From G963717155 sp963717155 (GTDB lineage Bacteria > Actinomycetota > Thermoleophilia > Gaiellales > JALYLC01): 64,000 nt of DNA. The position numbers and the translations under genes are program-made. The stretch spans positions 372,001-436,000 of the forward strand of contig OY970326.1 of NCBI GenBank assembly GCA_963717155.1. Direction: 5' to 3'. Below are positions 24,736 to 32,180 of this stretch, piece after piece; within the stretch, counting starts at the first letter, position 1; each line of letters begins with the position of its first letter. The notes under the pieces were generated by a model, which was not told where the DNA came from, made no database searches, and saw only the letters and a program-made list of their open reading frames with translations.

Positions 24736-25617
24736 ATGACGCCCGACGCGATCACCGCTGCCCGACCCGCAGCCCGGCCGAGGCTCGATCCCGCGGCCGG
24801 GCTCGTCGTCCTGTCGGCCGTGTCGAGCCAGTTCGCTGCGGTGATCGCGTTCCACGTGTTCGATCGCATCGGTCCGGTCGGCGCAGCGGGCGGCCGCGTC
24901 GGGTTCGCAGCACTCTTTCTCGTGCTCGCGACGGGGCTCCCGCGCGGACACTCCAGGGCCGAATGGCGCCCCGTCGTGCCACTCGGGATCACGCTCGCCG
25001 TGATGAACACGACGTTCTATCTCGCGCTCGACCGGTTGCCGCTCGGAGTTGCGGTGACCGTCGAGTTCCTCGGTCCGATCGCGATCGCCGTCGTCGCCTC
25101 CCGTAGCGCACGCCACCTCGCGGCCGCCGCGCTCGCGGCGCTCGGCATCGCATTGCTCGGCCAGGGTCTCGGCGGCTCGAGCACGGTCGGACTGCTGTTC
25201 GCCGGCATGGCCGGCGCTGCGTGGGCGATCTACATCCTTGCCGCCAGGCGTGTCGCCGTCCGCTGGGAGGGTGCGAGCGGCCTGACCGCCGCGATGCTGA
25301 TCGGCGCCGCGGCGCTCGTGCCGTTCGCGGTGCTCGACGCCGGCGGGGCGCTCGCGAGCCCGGTGGCCCTCGCCGCGTGTGCGGGAATCGGGCTTCTCGG
25401 CTCGGCGCTTCCCTATGGTCTCGATCAGATGGCGCTCCGCCGTGTGTCCGCACGAGCCTTCAGTGTCCTGCTGTCGCTGCACCCGGCGGTCGGGGCGATC
25501 GTCGGCTACCTGCTGCTCGACCAGGCCATCGATCTGCAGACGGGCATCGCGATCGCGCTCGTCGTCATCGCCTCGATCGTGGCCTCGCGTTCCGAGCCGC
25601 TGCCGGAGCCGGCCTGA
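24736..25617 (+). CDS. EamA/RhtA-type DMT permease
   Basis: This 293-residue protein has ten predicted transmembrane helices in two EamA halves (about 20-150 and 155-285). Segments such as MNTTFYLALDRLPLGVAVTVEFLGPI and LLSLHPAVGAIVGYLLLDQ match the RhtA branch, which exports threonine, homoserine and other amino acids. The substrate cannot be read from the sequence. Its stop overlaps the start of the SRAP gene (TGATG), indicating coupling. Confidence 0.88.
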   Translation: MTPDAITAARPAARPRLDPAAGLVVLSAVSSQFAAVIAFHVFDRIGPVGAAGGRVGFAALFLVLATGLPRGHSRAEWRPVVPLGITLAVMNTTFYLALDRLPLGVAVTVEFLGPIAIAVVASRSARHLAAAALAALGIALLGQGLGGSSTVGLLFAGMAGAAWAIYILAARRVAVRWEGASGLTAAMLIGAAALVPFAVLDAGGALASPVALAACAGIGLLGSALPYGLDQMALRRVSARAFSVLLSLHPAVGAIVGYLLLDQAIDLQTGIAIALVVIASIVASRSEPLPEPA

Positions 25618-26288
25618 TGTGCGGGCGCTTCACGGTCGCCACCGATCCGGCCGCGCTCGCCGAGCGCTTCGCGGTCGAGATACCGGACGACTGGACGCCG
25701 ACGTACAACGCCGCACCGACGCAGGACGTGCTCGGGATCGTCCACGGGCGCGAGGCCGAGAAGGAGCTGCGCGAGTTGCGTTTCGGGCTCGTGCCGCACT
25801 GGGCGAAGGATCTGAAGGTCGGGCTCTCGCTGATCAACGCGCGAGCGGAGACGGTGCGTGCGCGGAGCGCATTTCGCGGGTTGCTCGAGCGCCGGCGCGC
25901 GCTGATCGTGGCCGACGGCTTCTACGAGTGGCGCACGGATCCCGACGGCAAGAAACGGCCGGTGCGGTTCACGGTCGAGGATGGCGGCCCCTTCGCGTTC
26001 GCCGGCCTGTGGGCGACGTGGCGCGATCCCGAGTCCGGTGAGCGCCTCGACTCGTGCACGATCATCACCACGGGCGCCAACGCGCTGGTGGCGACCGTGC
26101 ACGACAGAATGCCGGTGATCGTCCCCCGGGCGCTCGAGTCCGCCTGGCTCGATCCGACCCTGACGCCCGCCGAGGTCGATTCGATGCTGGTCGCCTACCC
26201 CGCGGACCACATGGCGGCGGCCGAGGCCTCGACGCTCGTCAACTCGGCCCGCAACGACGGGCCCGAGCTGCTCGACCCGCTGCGCTAG
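25617..26288 (+). CDS. SRAP-domain protein (YedK/HMCES family)
   Basis: This 223-residue SOS-response-associated peptidase begins MCGRFTV. Cys2, exposed after Met removal, forms the thiazolidine crosslink to abasic sites in single-stranded DNA. Other conserved parts are YNAAPTQDV, GLVPHW, INARAETV, the DGFYEW segment with the catalytic Glu, and HDRMPVIV with the active-site His. It shields abasic sites during replication. The start overlaps the EamA gene by one base. A MITE-like repeat begins at the base after its stop codon. Confidence 0.94.
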   Translation: MCGRFTVATDPAALAERFAVEIPDDWTPTYNAAPTQDVLGIVHGREAEKELRELRFGLVPHWAKDLKVGLSLINARAETVRARSAFRGLLERRRALIVADGFYEWRTDPDGKKRPVRFTVEDGGPFAFAGLWATWRDPESGERLDSCTIITTGANALVATVHDRMPVIVPRALESAWLDPTLTPAEVDSMLVAYPADHMAAAEASTLVNSARNDGPELLDPLR

Positions 26289-26566
26289 GAAGCTCTATCA
26301 ACATGATCGTGCGTCGCTGGCGCGTGTGGATCGTCCTGCGGTCTGGGGTCTGTGCTCGTTCCTCGCGTCGACCCCAGCCCTCCGGCGACCCGGATCCCGC
26401 TCATGTCCGCTCGGTGATCCGGAGTTGGCTCGGTGAGCGGGCTCCGGGGCTTCGCAGGAACGCCGGCTGGCTCTTGTTCAGGCGTCCGGCCTGTGCTGCG
26501 AGCCAGCCGACGCTCCTGCTCGCTCCACACACCCCACCGTCCAGACGCTGATTTCGATAGAGCTTC
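26289..26566. repeat. MITE-like repeat, copy 1
   Basis: This 278-bp element is repeated at 40554-40830 with only about five differences. The ends are inverted: GAAGCTCTATC on the left and GATAGAGCTTC on the right. A central stem pairs CAGGAACGCCGGCTGGCTC (26455-26473) with GAGCCAGCCGACGCTCCTG over 17 of 19 positions. It carries no transposase and no frame conserved in both copies. It starts right after the SRAP stop TAG, and its last base is shared with the stop of the convergent gene. It may have been mobilised in trans and now act as a bidirectional terminator. Confidence 0.8.
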
Positions 26567-27594
26567 TAGGACCTCGCAACCTCGAGGATCTGCTGGACGA
26601 ACCAGTCGGGGTCGCGCCGTACGCGGGCTGCCGTCCCCGTGCGTCGCTCGAGCACGAGATCGCCGACGCGCTCGAGCCGTCGCAGGCGGCCCTCCGCGAG
26701 CAGGCGCTCGTCGACCGCGCCGAGCCGGCCGGCGAACGTCGTGTAGACCGGCACGCCGAGCGCGACGGCCTCGCGGTTCATGGTGCCTCCGGCCGATACG
26801 ACGACATCGGCCCCCGCGACGAGGCTCGGGCCGTCGACCACGGATGGAGGGACGATCAGCGATGGGAGCGCCAACGCCCGCAGCCTCGCCGCCTGCTCCC
26901 GTGTGCGAGGGAGCGCGACCGCATGCACGTCGGGATCGTTGCCGAGCCGATCGACGACCGCGGCGAAGAGGTCGTCGCTGCCCGGGTGATACAGGGCGAG
27001 CTCTGGCGGAGTTCGTATCACCGCGACGAGCCGCGACCCGTCTGCGCCGAGCGAGGCAAGCGCATCCGGGTCGGGCTCGAGGTCGGAGAGGTAGTACTCC
27101 TCCTTGAGTCCCGGATAGCGACGGAGCTTTCCGGCATTCGCGCCGTAGCGCCGGAGTCGCTCGGGCGGGATCGCGTCGGGCACCAGGACCCGCCGGGACA
27201 ACCGACAGCCGACCGTGTGCTGCAGGAACGCCCACTCGTAGTCGAACATGTCGACCGCGGGGATGCCGAGCGCGCGCGCGGCGACCGGCAGGTCGTTGGA
27301 GCCGTGTCCGACACCCACGTCGAAGCCGCGACCCCGCGCGAACCTGTAGGCCTCGAGCGAGCGCGACGCGAGCGCACGCGCCCGGCCTGCGCGGCCCGCC
27401 CCGCCATGACGGCCGAGCTCCGTGGCGCCCAGACCGTGGCGTTCGGCGAGCTCGATCGTCTGGGCGAAGTCGCGAGCCGTCACCGACACCTCGTGTCCCG
27501 CCGCCCGCAGCCGGCGCACGATCGGCGCCAGCACGAGCACGTGAGGCGAGTTGGTGAGGTCGACCCAGACCCGCCGCGGCGGGTCGTCGTTCAC
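26566..27594 (-). CDS. DUF354-family glycosyltransferase-like protein
   Basis: This 342-residue protein resembles the DUF354 family, which has the GT-B fold of UDP-GlcNAc 2-epimerase and MurG. It begins VWVDLTNSPHVLVLAPIVRRL, has GHGSNDLPVAARALGIPAVDMFDYEWAF in the N-domain and VVSAGGTMNREAVALGVPVYTTFAGRLG as the nucleotide-sugar site in the C-domain. Members occur in polysaccharide or glycolipid gene sets. Its acceptor is unknown. GTG at 27594 overlaps the stop of the upstream HTH gene by 4 nt, so the two form an operon. The last codons lie in the shared end of a MITE-like repeat. Confidence 0.82.
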   Translation of the reverse strand: MNDDPPRRVWVDLTNSPHVLVLAPIVRRLRAAGHEVSVTARDFAQTIELAERHGLGATELGRHGGAGRAGRARALASRSLEAYRFARGRGFDVGVGHGSNDLPVAARALGIPAVDMFDYEWAFLQHTVGCRLSRRVLVPDAIPPERLRRYGANAGKLRRYPGLKEEYYLSDLEPDPDALASLGADGSRLVAVIRTPPELALYHPGSDDLFAAVVDRLGNDPDVHAVALPRTREQAARLRALALPSLIVPPSVVDGPSLVAGADVVVSAGGTMNREAVALGVPVYTTFAGRLGAVDERLLAEGRLRRLERVGDLVLERRTGTAARVRRDPDWFVQQILEVARS

Positions 27595-28028
27595 CGCGAG
27601 TGCTGGAGGCGCTCGAGCGCCGCCGCGATCTTGCGGTACTCGGCGTTCTCCTTCTCGAGCCGCTCGACGTGCTGTGCGAGTGCGGCGGCCGAGTCGACGA
27701 GCTGGCGGAGCAGCTCGCTCGTGGTCGTGCCGGTCCGTCGCGATGCCTGTGGCGCCGTCGCGGCAGCTGCTGCCGGTTCGGTGCGGCGGCCCCGGCGGCT
27801 GCGCTGCTTCACGCCGGCACCACCAGGGATGGTCCGCGCGACGCGGTAGTACGCCGTCGCAACGGTGGCCGCCGAGCGACCGGTGTTCTCCGCGACGATC
27901 GCGAACGCCTCCGTGGGCTTCTTGCCCTCACGGATCAGGTTGTGCGCGAGCTCGAACGTCTGACGGCCGATCTGTCCCCGGCCACTCGACGTTGCACCTT
28001 CCGAGGCACCCCTGGAGGACGCTTCCAT
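27591..28028 (-). CDS. Putative DNA-binding protein with C-terminal coiled coil
   Basis: This 145-residue protein has an HTH-like core (FELAHNLIREGKKPTEAF, then NTGRSAATVATAYYRVAR), a basic Arg-rich linker (KQRSRRGRRTE) and a C-terminal leucine-zipper-like coiled coil at about 110-142 (LLRQLVDSAAALAQHVERLEKENAEYR). I do not recognise the family. ATG at 28028 has GAAGGG upstream. It is translationally coupled to the DUF354 gene, and it faces a promoter region with a 7-bp inverted repeat that could be its own operator. Confidence 0.65.
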   Translation of the reverse strand: MEASSRGASEGATSSGRGQIGRQTFELAHNLIREGKKPTEAFAIVAENTGRSAATVATAYYRVARTIPGGAGVKQRSRRGRRTEPAAAAATAPQASRRTGTTTSELLRQLVDSAAALAQHVERLEKENAEYRKIAAALERLQHSR

Positions 28029-28067
28029 GCCATTCCCTTCGGTTAAATTCGTGTTGCGCGCGCGCGA

Positions 28068-28097
28068 ATTGACAGCGCCAGCGGATGTCAATACTAG
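28068..28097 (+). promoter_or_regulatory. Sigma-70-type promoter overlapped by an inverted repeat
   Basis: TTGACA (28069-28074), a 17-bp spacer and TACTAG (28092-28097) form a good rightward promoter about 105 nt before the lipoprotein gene. The repeat ATTGACA-N11-TGTCAAT (28068-28092) also places a TTGACA on the minus strand, towards the HTH gene. A protein bound to it could control both directions. Confidence 0.6.
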
Positions 28098-28128
28098 CCC
28101 GTGGCTGTTGTCGATACTGAAACCGGGG

Positions 28129-28156
28129 CTCATCCGCTCTAGGATCTGGCCGATAG
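28129..28156 (+). promoter_or_regulatory. Candidate FliA/WhiG-like promoter of the lipoprotein gene
   Basis: CTCAT (28129-28133), a 15-bp spacer and GCCGATAG (28149-28156) match the sigma-28/WhiG pattern. The preceding block GATACTGAAACCGGGGCTCA closely resembles the one at 37358-37377, which also precedes a gene for an exported protein. Confidence 0.4.
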
Positions 28157-28207
28157 GGATCGGAATCAGTCAAGTCTCGAGTCTCGGCTCGACCCCGAAG
28201 GAGATCC

Positions 28208-29206
28208 ATGTTCCGCCGTTCCGCTCTCTCGATGCTTCTGGTGGCCGGGCTCGCCGTGACCGGCGCCGCATGCGGCGGCGGCAGCTCGAGTTCCGGCTCC
28301 CCTGCGAGCACGCCCAGCACGAGCGGTGCCGGCGATGCGCAGGCAGTCCTCGCGTCGATTCGCACGAACGTCGGCGACCTCGGGCCACAGAAGATCAGCG
28401 TCAAGTTCAGTGCGACGGTCAGCGGCTCCCCCAAGGATCCGACGCTGGGCGCATTCCTCACGAAGCCCATCACACTCACGCTCGACGGTCCTGTCGACTC
28501 GAAGGGCAAGAAGGCCGATCTGACCTTCGAGGTCGCGGCCGGGCCGATCAAGGTCGACGGTGGATTCCGTCAGGTGGGGGCCGACTCGTTCGTCGAGGTG
28601 AACGGCAAGTGGTACTCGATCCCCGCCGGCGCGCTGTCGAGCACGACGGGCACGACGGGCGCGACGGGCGCGACGGGCGGCTCGACGACCACCGCCCCGA
28701 GCATCGACCCGCAGGCGATCCTCGGTGCGTTCGGCGACCCGAAGAAGCTCCTCACGAATGCGAAGCTCGTCGGCACGGACGACGTCGACGGCATCAAGTC
28801 GGACCACGTCCAGGGCGACGTCGACCTGGCGGCCCTCGTGCAGGGCATTGCGGCGGTCGCCAAGTCATCCGGCAGCAGCGCATCTGCGAGTCCGGTGTCG
28901 CCCGCCCAGATCGCGTCGTCGGTCAGCTCACTGCAGCAGTATGTGAAGTCCGCGACCGCTGACCTGTGGGTCGGTCAGGACGACAAGCAACTCCACCGCT
29001 TCGCGACGACGATCGATGGCAAGACGGACTCCGCCACGCAGGCATCGTCGGGTATCGACGGCTTCAACATCACGCTGGACGTGTCCGCCACGCCGACCTC
29101 GTCGCCGTCGGTCTCGGCGCCCTCGAGCCCGGCTCCGATCTCGCAGCTGACGCAGGACCTCGGCGGCCTGCTCGGCGGTCTCGCCGCCACGGGGATGAAC
29201 GGCTAG
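28208..29206 (+). CDS. Lipoprotein, LppX/LprG-like
   Basis: This 332-residue lipoprotein has a signal sequence (1-21) ending TGAAC, a weak lipobox with the acylated Cys at about 22. A Ser/Gly/Thr-rich spacer follows. The body has the alternating beta pattern of mycobacterial LppX/LprAFG proteins (ISVKFSATV, ADLTFEVAAGPIKVDGGFRQVGADSFVEVNGKWYSIP). That family carries lipids in a hydrophobic cavity. A collagen-like GTTGATGATGG insert lies near residue 145 and the C-terminus is Ser/Pro-rich. AAGGAG stands 4 nt before the ATG. Transcription probably comes from the two promoter-like sites upstream. Confidence 0.82.
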   Translation: MFRRSALSMLLVAGLAVTGAACGGGSSSSGSPASTPSTSGAGDAQAVLASIRTNVGDLGPQKISVKFSATVSGSPKDPTLGAFLTKPITLTLDGPVDSKGKKADLTFEVAAGPIKVDGGFRQVGADSFVEVNGKWYSIPAGALSSTTGTTGATGATGGSTTTAPSIDPQAILGAFGDPKKLLTNAKLVGTDDVDGIKSDHVQGDVDLAALVQGIAAVAKSSGSSASASPVSPAQIASSVSSLQQYVKSATADLWVGQDDKQLHRFATTIDGKTDSATQASSGIDGFNITLDVSATPTSSPSVSAPSSPAPISQLTQDLGGLLGGLAATGMNG

Positions 29207-29223
29207 CGGGATCGGTCGATGGG

Positions 29224-29249
29224 CGGAAGTGGCGCTCCTGCCACTTCCG
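29224..29249 (+). terminator. Hairpin after the lipoprotein gene
   Basis: CGGAAGTGG and CCACTTCCG form a perfect 9-bp stem around an 8-nt loop, 17 nt past the lipoprotein stop. No U-tract follows. Confidence 0.55.
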
Positions 29250-29290
29250 ACCGGTCATCTCGACATGACGTTGCACAAGGAGTGGGACCG

Positions 29291-30331
29291 CTGAAGATCA
29301 GGCACGTCCTCGCGCTCGTTTCGCTTGCCACATTTACATCGGTGCTCGTCGTGTCGAGTGCACCTCCCGCCGGTGCGGCCAGGATCGTTCGCATCGGAAT
29401 GGTCGCCAACACGAACGGGACGGCAGATCGCTCGTTCAACGAGATGGCCCAGGGCGGCATACAGGCCGCAAAGTGGAAGCTCGGGGCACGGATCCAGGTC
29501 GTGTTGTCGCCGACCCCGGCGTCCTACGCGCTGTCCATGACATACATGGCACAGCAGGGCTACGACCTCGTGATCGCGGTCGGACCCGAGGAGGCGCAGG
29601 CGGTCGGAGAGGTCGCGCGGCGGTTCCCGAAGGTCAACTTCGCGATCGTCGACGACTCCTACGCGGCGAGTGGCATCGGGGGACTCGCGAACGTGGAGGG
29701 GCTGCTGTTCCGAGAGGAGGAGGCCGGCTATCTCGCCGGCTATCTCGCGGGCCTCGTCGAGACTGTCACGGTTGCCCGGCTCAAGGACGGGAACATCGTG
29801 TCGACCGTCGGTAGCAGCGACGAGGAGTCGGAGGTCGGCTACATCGCGGGGTTCCGCGCAGGCGCGAAGGCGTCGGATCCGGCGGTCAAGCTGCTGAACT
29901 CGTTCGCGAGTAGCCGTACGCCCGAGACCATGTGTCACGACCTGGCGGCGTCACAGATCGCTGCCGGATCCGACATCGTGCTGCCAGTGGGCGGTCAATG
30001 CGGCGTCGGAGCGCTGCGAGCGGTGAGCGAGCGGAACGTCTGGGGCATCGCCGTCGACTCCAACCAGTCGTACCTCGGTCAGTACATCCTCGCGTCGGCC
30101 ATCAAGCGGGTCGACCAGGCTGTCTTCCTCACGATCCAGGCGGTCCAGGACGGCAGGTTCAAGGGAGGGCGCGATGTCGTGTTCGGCATCGCGCAGAACG
30201 CCGTGGGCATCGCCGACGTCAATCGGCTCGTGCCACGGTCCATCCGCCTCAGGGTGCACGCGGTTGCTCAGAGGTTGCGCGCCGGGAAGATCAGCATCCC
30301 GATCGCACTCGGCTCGCCGACTAGCAGATGA
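29291..30331 (+). CDS. BMP-family (PnrA-like) solute-binding protein
   Basis: This protein of about 346 residues has a signal peptide (LKIRHVLALVSLATFTSVLV... to AGAA). The BMP/Med fold follows: RIGMVANTNGTADRSFNEMAQGG, FAIVDDSYAASG, EEEAGYLAGYLAG, then IVLPVGGQCGVGA and GIAVDSNQSYLG. In other bacteria these bind nucleosides for ABC importers. No permease or ATPase gene lies nearby. The best ribosome site, AAGGAG at 29277-29282, is 8 nt before a CTG at 29291. An in-frame GTG at 29282 overlaps that site and an ATG at 29219 would place the terminator hairpin inside the gene, so I prefer CTG. Confidence 0.82.
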   Translation: MKIRHVLALVSLATFTSVLVVSSAPPAGAARIVRIGMVANTNGTADRSFNEMAQGGIQAAKWKLGARIQVVLSPTPASYALSMTYMAQQGYDLVIAVGPEEAQAVGEVARRFPKVNFAIVDDSYAASGIGGLANVEGLLFREEEAGYLAGYLAGLVETVTVARLKDGNIVSTVGSSDEESEVGYIAGFRAGAKASDPAVKLLNSFASSRTPETMCHDLAASQIAAGSDIVLPVGGQCGVGALRAVSERNVWGIAVDSNQSYLGQYILASAIKRVDQAVFLTIQAVQDGRFKGGRDVVFGIAQNAVGIADVNRLVPRSIRLRVHAVAQRLRAGKISIPIALGSPTSR

Positions 30332-30799
30332 AGGTGCCGGTCATCTTCGCGCCGCCGGCGGCCCGGCCCGAGAAGTAGCCGCTCTTGAGCCCCTGGTTTA
30401 TGGTGATCTTGTTGCCGATCGGCGCATAGCGCTTGCCGCCGAAGATCCAGGTCAGGCCCTGGGTGAGGTGCACCCCGGTGCTCGCTGGCGTCAGGGAGAT
30501 GTTGAAGTAGGGCAGCGGCCCCGGCTTGGCAGTCGGCAGCTTGTTGTTCACGACCGTCCCGATGTTGACGGTGAAGTAGATGCCGGACGTCTGGCAGACG
30601 CCGCCGGTGAAGACGAACTTCCTGCCGCCGACCTTTGCAGTCGCGTGCGCCGGACCGCAGAAGCGCGTCGCGGGCTTGCCTGCGACGGTCGTTTTCCGGG
30701 CACGCATGCGGCTGCGGCGGCGCTCGACGTCGAAGGTGCCACGAGAGCAGCGGCGGCGAAGGCGAGCAGGAGCGGAGCGACGACTGCGGACTTCCTCAT
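30321..30799 (-). pseudogene. Small secreted protein, frameshifted
   Basis: AGGAGG lies 5 nt before an ATG at 30799 that opens a signal peptide (MRKSAVVAPLLLAFAAAALV ... SSAAAAA). The mature part, VAGKPATRFCGPAHATAKVG to KMTGTFIC, is in another frame, reachable only by adding one base near 30692-30695 (a run of four A on the coding strand). Rejoined, it is an exported Cys-containing beta-rich protein of about 160 residues with no family I know. A dropped base in the A-run or a true null allele are both possible. It ends 11 nt inside the end of the BMP gene on the other strand. Confidence 0.7.
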
Positions 30800-30821
30800 G
30801 GATGCCTCCTGGAGAACGGGT

Positions 30822-31406
30822 TCACTGCTCGCGGGCGGCGCGCATCGCGGCCTTGTGGGCACGCTTGGCAGCCTGGTAGGCCGCGAGCTCCTCGGCGCTC
30901 GTCACGGCGCCCAGCGTGGGGTGGTCGGGAAGCTCTGCCTCGAGCCCGGGCAGCTCGACGGCGTACTGACGGGCGAGCAGCACGAGGATCGAGCCCACCT
31001 TGAGTGCCCCGATGCCCGGGAGCTCGGCGAGTCGCTTGCGGAGGTCGGCACCGCTCTCGGCGTCCTCCCAGATGCGCGCGGCATCGTCGTCGTAGTGCTC
31101 GTCGATGAAGGCGCACATCGCGCGCACGCGTGTGGCCATCGTGCCGGGGAAACGGTGCAGTGCGGGCCGCTCGCGAAAGACCGCGAGCAGGCGGTCGGGG
31201 TCCTCCGCCGCGATGCGTGCGGGATCGAGGTATCCGAGCCGCTTCTTCAGCTCGAGGGGGCCGGAGAACGCCTTCTGGACGGTCACCTGCTGGTCGAGGC
31301 AGAAGCCGATCAGGAGGGCGGCGGGATCCTCCGCGAGCAGCCGATCGGCTTCGTCGTCGCCGGTGAAGTGGATTCGCTCCGGGTGGGTGCGCGCGTCGCG
31401 GGCCAT
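30822..31406 (-). CDS. HhH-GPD-type base-excision DNA repair protein
   Basis: This 194-residue protein belongs to a small HhH-GPD-like family common in actinobacteria. The N-terminal part has LLIGFCLDQQVTVQKAFSGP. The helix-hairpin-helix core is RLAELPGIGALKVGSILVLLARQYAVELPG at about 118-150. The usual catalytic Asp position after the hairpin is not obvious, so glycosylase activity is uncertain. ATG at 31406 gives the expected length. It lies head to head with the DUF2203 gene, 22 bp apart. Confidence 0.82.
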   Translation of the reverse strand: MARDARTHPERIHFTGDDEADRLLAEDPAALLIGFCLDQQVTVQKAFSGPLELKKRLGYLDPARIAAEDPDRLLAVFRERPALHRFPGTMATRVRAMCAFIDEHYDDDAARIWEDAESGADLRKRLAELPGIGALKVGSILVLLARQYAVELPGLEAELPDHPTLGAVTSAEELAAYQAAKRAHKAAMRAAREQ

Positions 31407-31428
31407 GTACTCAGCCTATCGTGCACCC

Positions 31429-31869
31429 GTGGATTTCGACCAGTCCCCAATTACGGGCCAGCCGAGGCTTTTCACCGTGCGCGAGGCGAACGCGGTGCTC
31501 GTCGAGGTGGAGCCGCTGGTCGAGCAGATGCGAGAGGCCGCACGTACTGCCGCCGTCGCCGGCGAGATCGTGCAGGCGTTCGCACGGCGCGTCGCGGACT
31601 CGGGTGGCGGCCGCCCGGATACCCGGGAGGCTCTGGCCCAGCGCGATCTCGCCGAGGCGACACCGCTTCTCGGCGAGGCGCTGCAGGCGCTCGAGGACCT
31701 CGGCGTCTGGGTGAAGGACCCCGTACGCGGGCTGCTCGACTTTCCCAGCGACCGCAACGGGGAGGTCGTCGAGCTGTGCTGGCTGCACGGCGAGCCCGAG
31801 GTTGCACACTGGCATCGCATCGGCGCGGGCTTCGCCGGGCGTCAACCCCTGGACGAGGACGTGTCATGA
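31429..31869 (+). CDS. DUF2203-family protein
   Basis: This 146-residue protein has an N-terminal helical part beginning RLFTVREANAVLVEVEPLVEQM. The family's diagnostic C-terminal block is GVWVKDPVRGLLDFPSDRNGEVVELCW, then GEPEVAHWHRIGAGFAGRQPL. The biochemical role of DUF2203 is unknown. GTG at 31429 fits the family start. The stop overlaps the SCP2 gene by ATGA, and a lipoprotein gene follows with the same overlap, so three genes are coupled. Confidence 0.87.
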   Translation: MDFDQSPITGQPRLFTVREANAVLVEVEPLVEQMREAARTAAVAGEIVQAFARRVADSGGGRPDTREALAQRDLAEATPLLGEALQALEDLGVWVKDPVRGLLDFPSDRNGEVVELCWLHGEPEVAHWHRIGAGFAGRQPLDEDVS

Positions 31870-32180
31870 CCGCTGCCGAGCTCTTCGCGAGCCTGCCCGA
31901 GCGCTTTCGCAGCGAGCGGGCAGGGGACCTGCGTGCGACCTACGCGTTCGAGCTCGAGGGCGACGGCGGCGGCGCCTGGACCGTGGTCGTCGGGGACGGC
32001 GCGCTCACCGTCACCGACGGCGCCGCCAGCGACGCCGACGTGACCGTGCGGGCGAAGGCTGCCAACTGGATGGCGATCATCGAGGGCCGCATGGATCCGC
32101 AGCTGGCCTACCTGACGAAGAAGCTCCGGGTGAGCGGTAACCTCGAGCTCGCGCTTCGCCTCCGCGAGGTCGTTCTCTGA
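31866..32180 (+). CDS. SCP2 sterol-carrier-like domain protein
   Basis: This 104-residue protein is a single SCP2-like lipid-binding domain. It starts AAELFASLPERFRS, has the strand YAFELEGDGGGAWTVVVGDG and ends with the conserved ANWMAIIEGRMDPQLAYLTKKLRVSGNLELALRL. Such stand-alone domains bind fatty acyl or isoprenoid ligands in bacteria. It is coupled to DUF2203 upstream. Its stop codon is shared with the CTG start proposed for the next gene (CTGA). Confidence 0.88.
   Translation: MTAAELFASLPERFRSERAGDLRATYAFELEGDGGGAWTVVVGDGALTVTDGAASDADVTVRAKAANWMAIIEGRMDPQLAYLTKKLRVSGNLELALRLREVVL

Noticed and set aside
26289..26566. Possible small genes inside the MITE-like repeat
   Set aside because: A one-base deletion in the second copy breaks the frame, the products look like nothing known and no ribosome site is present.
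30692..30695. Programmed frameshift in the small secreted protein
   Set aside because: There is no slippery heptamer with a stimulatory structure, and the A-run makes a sequencing or replication slip simpler.
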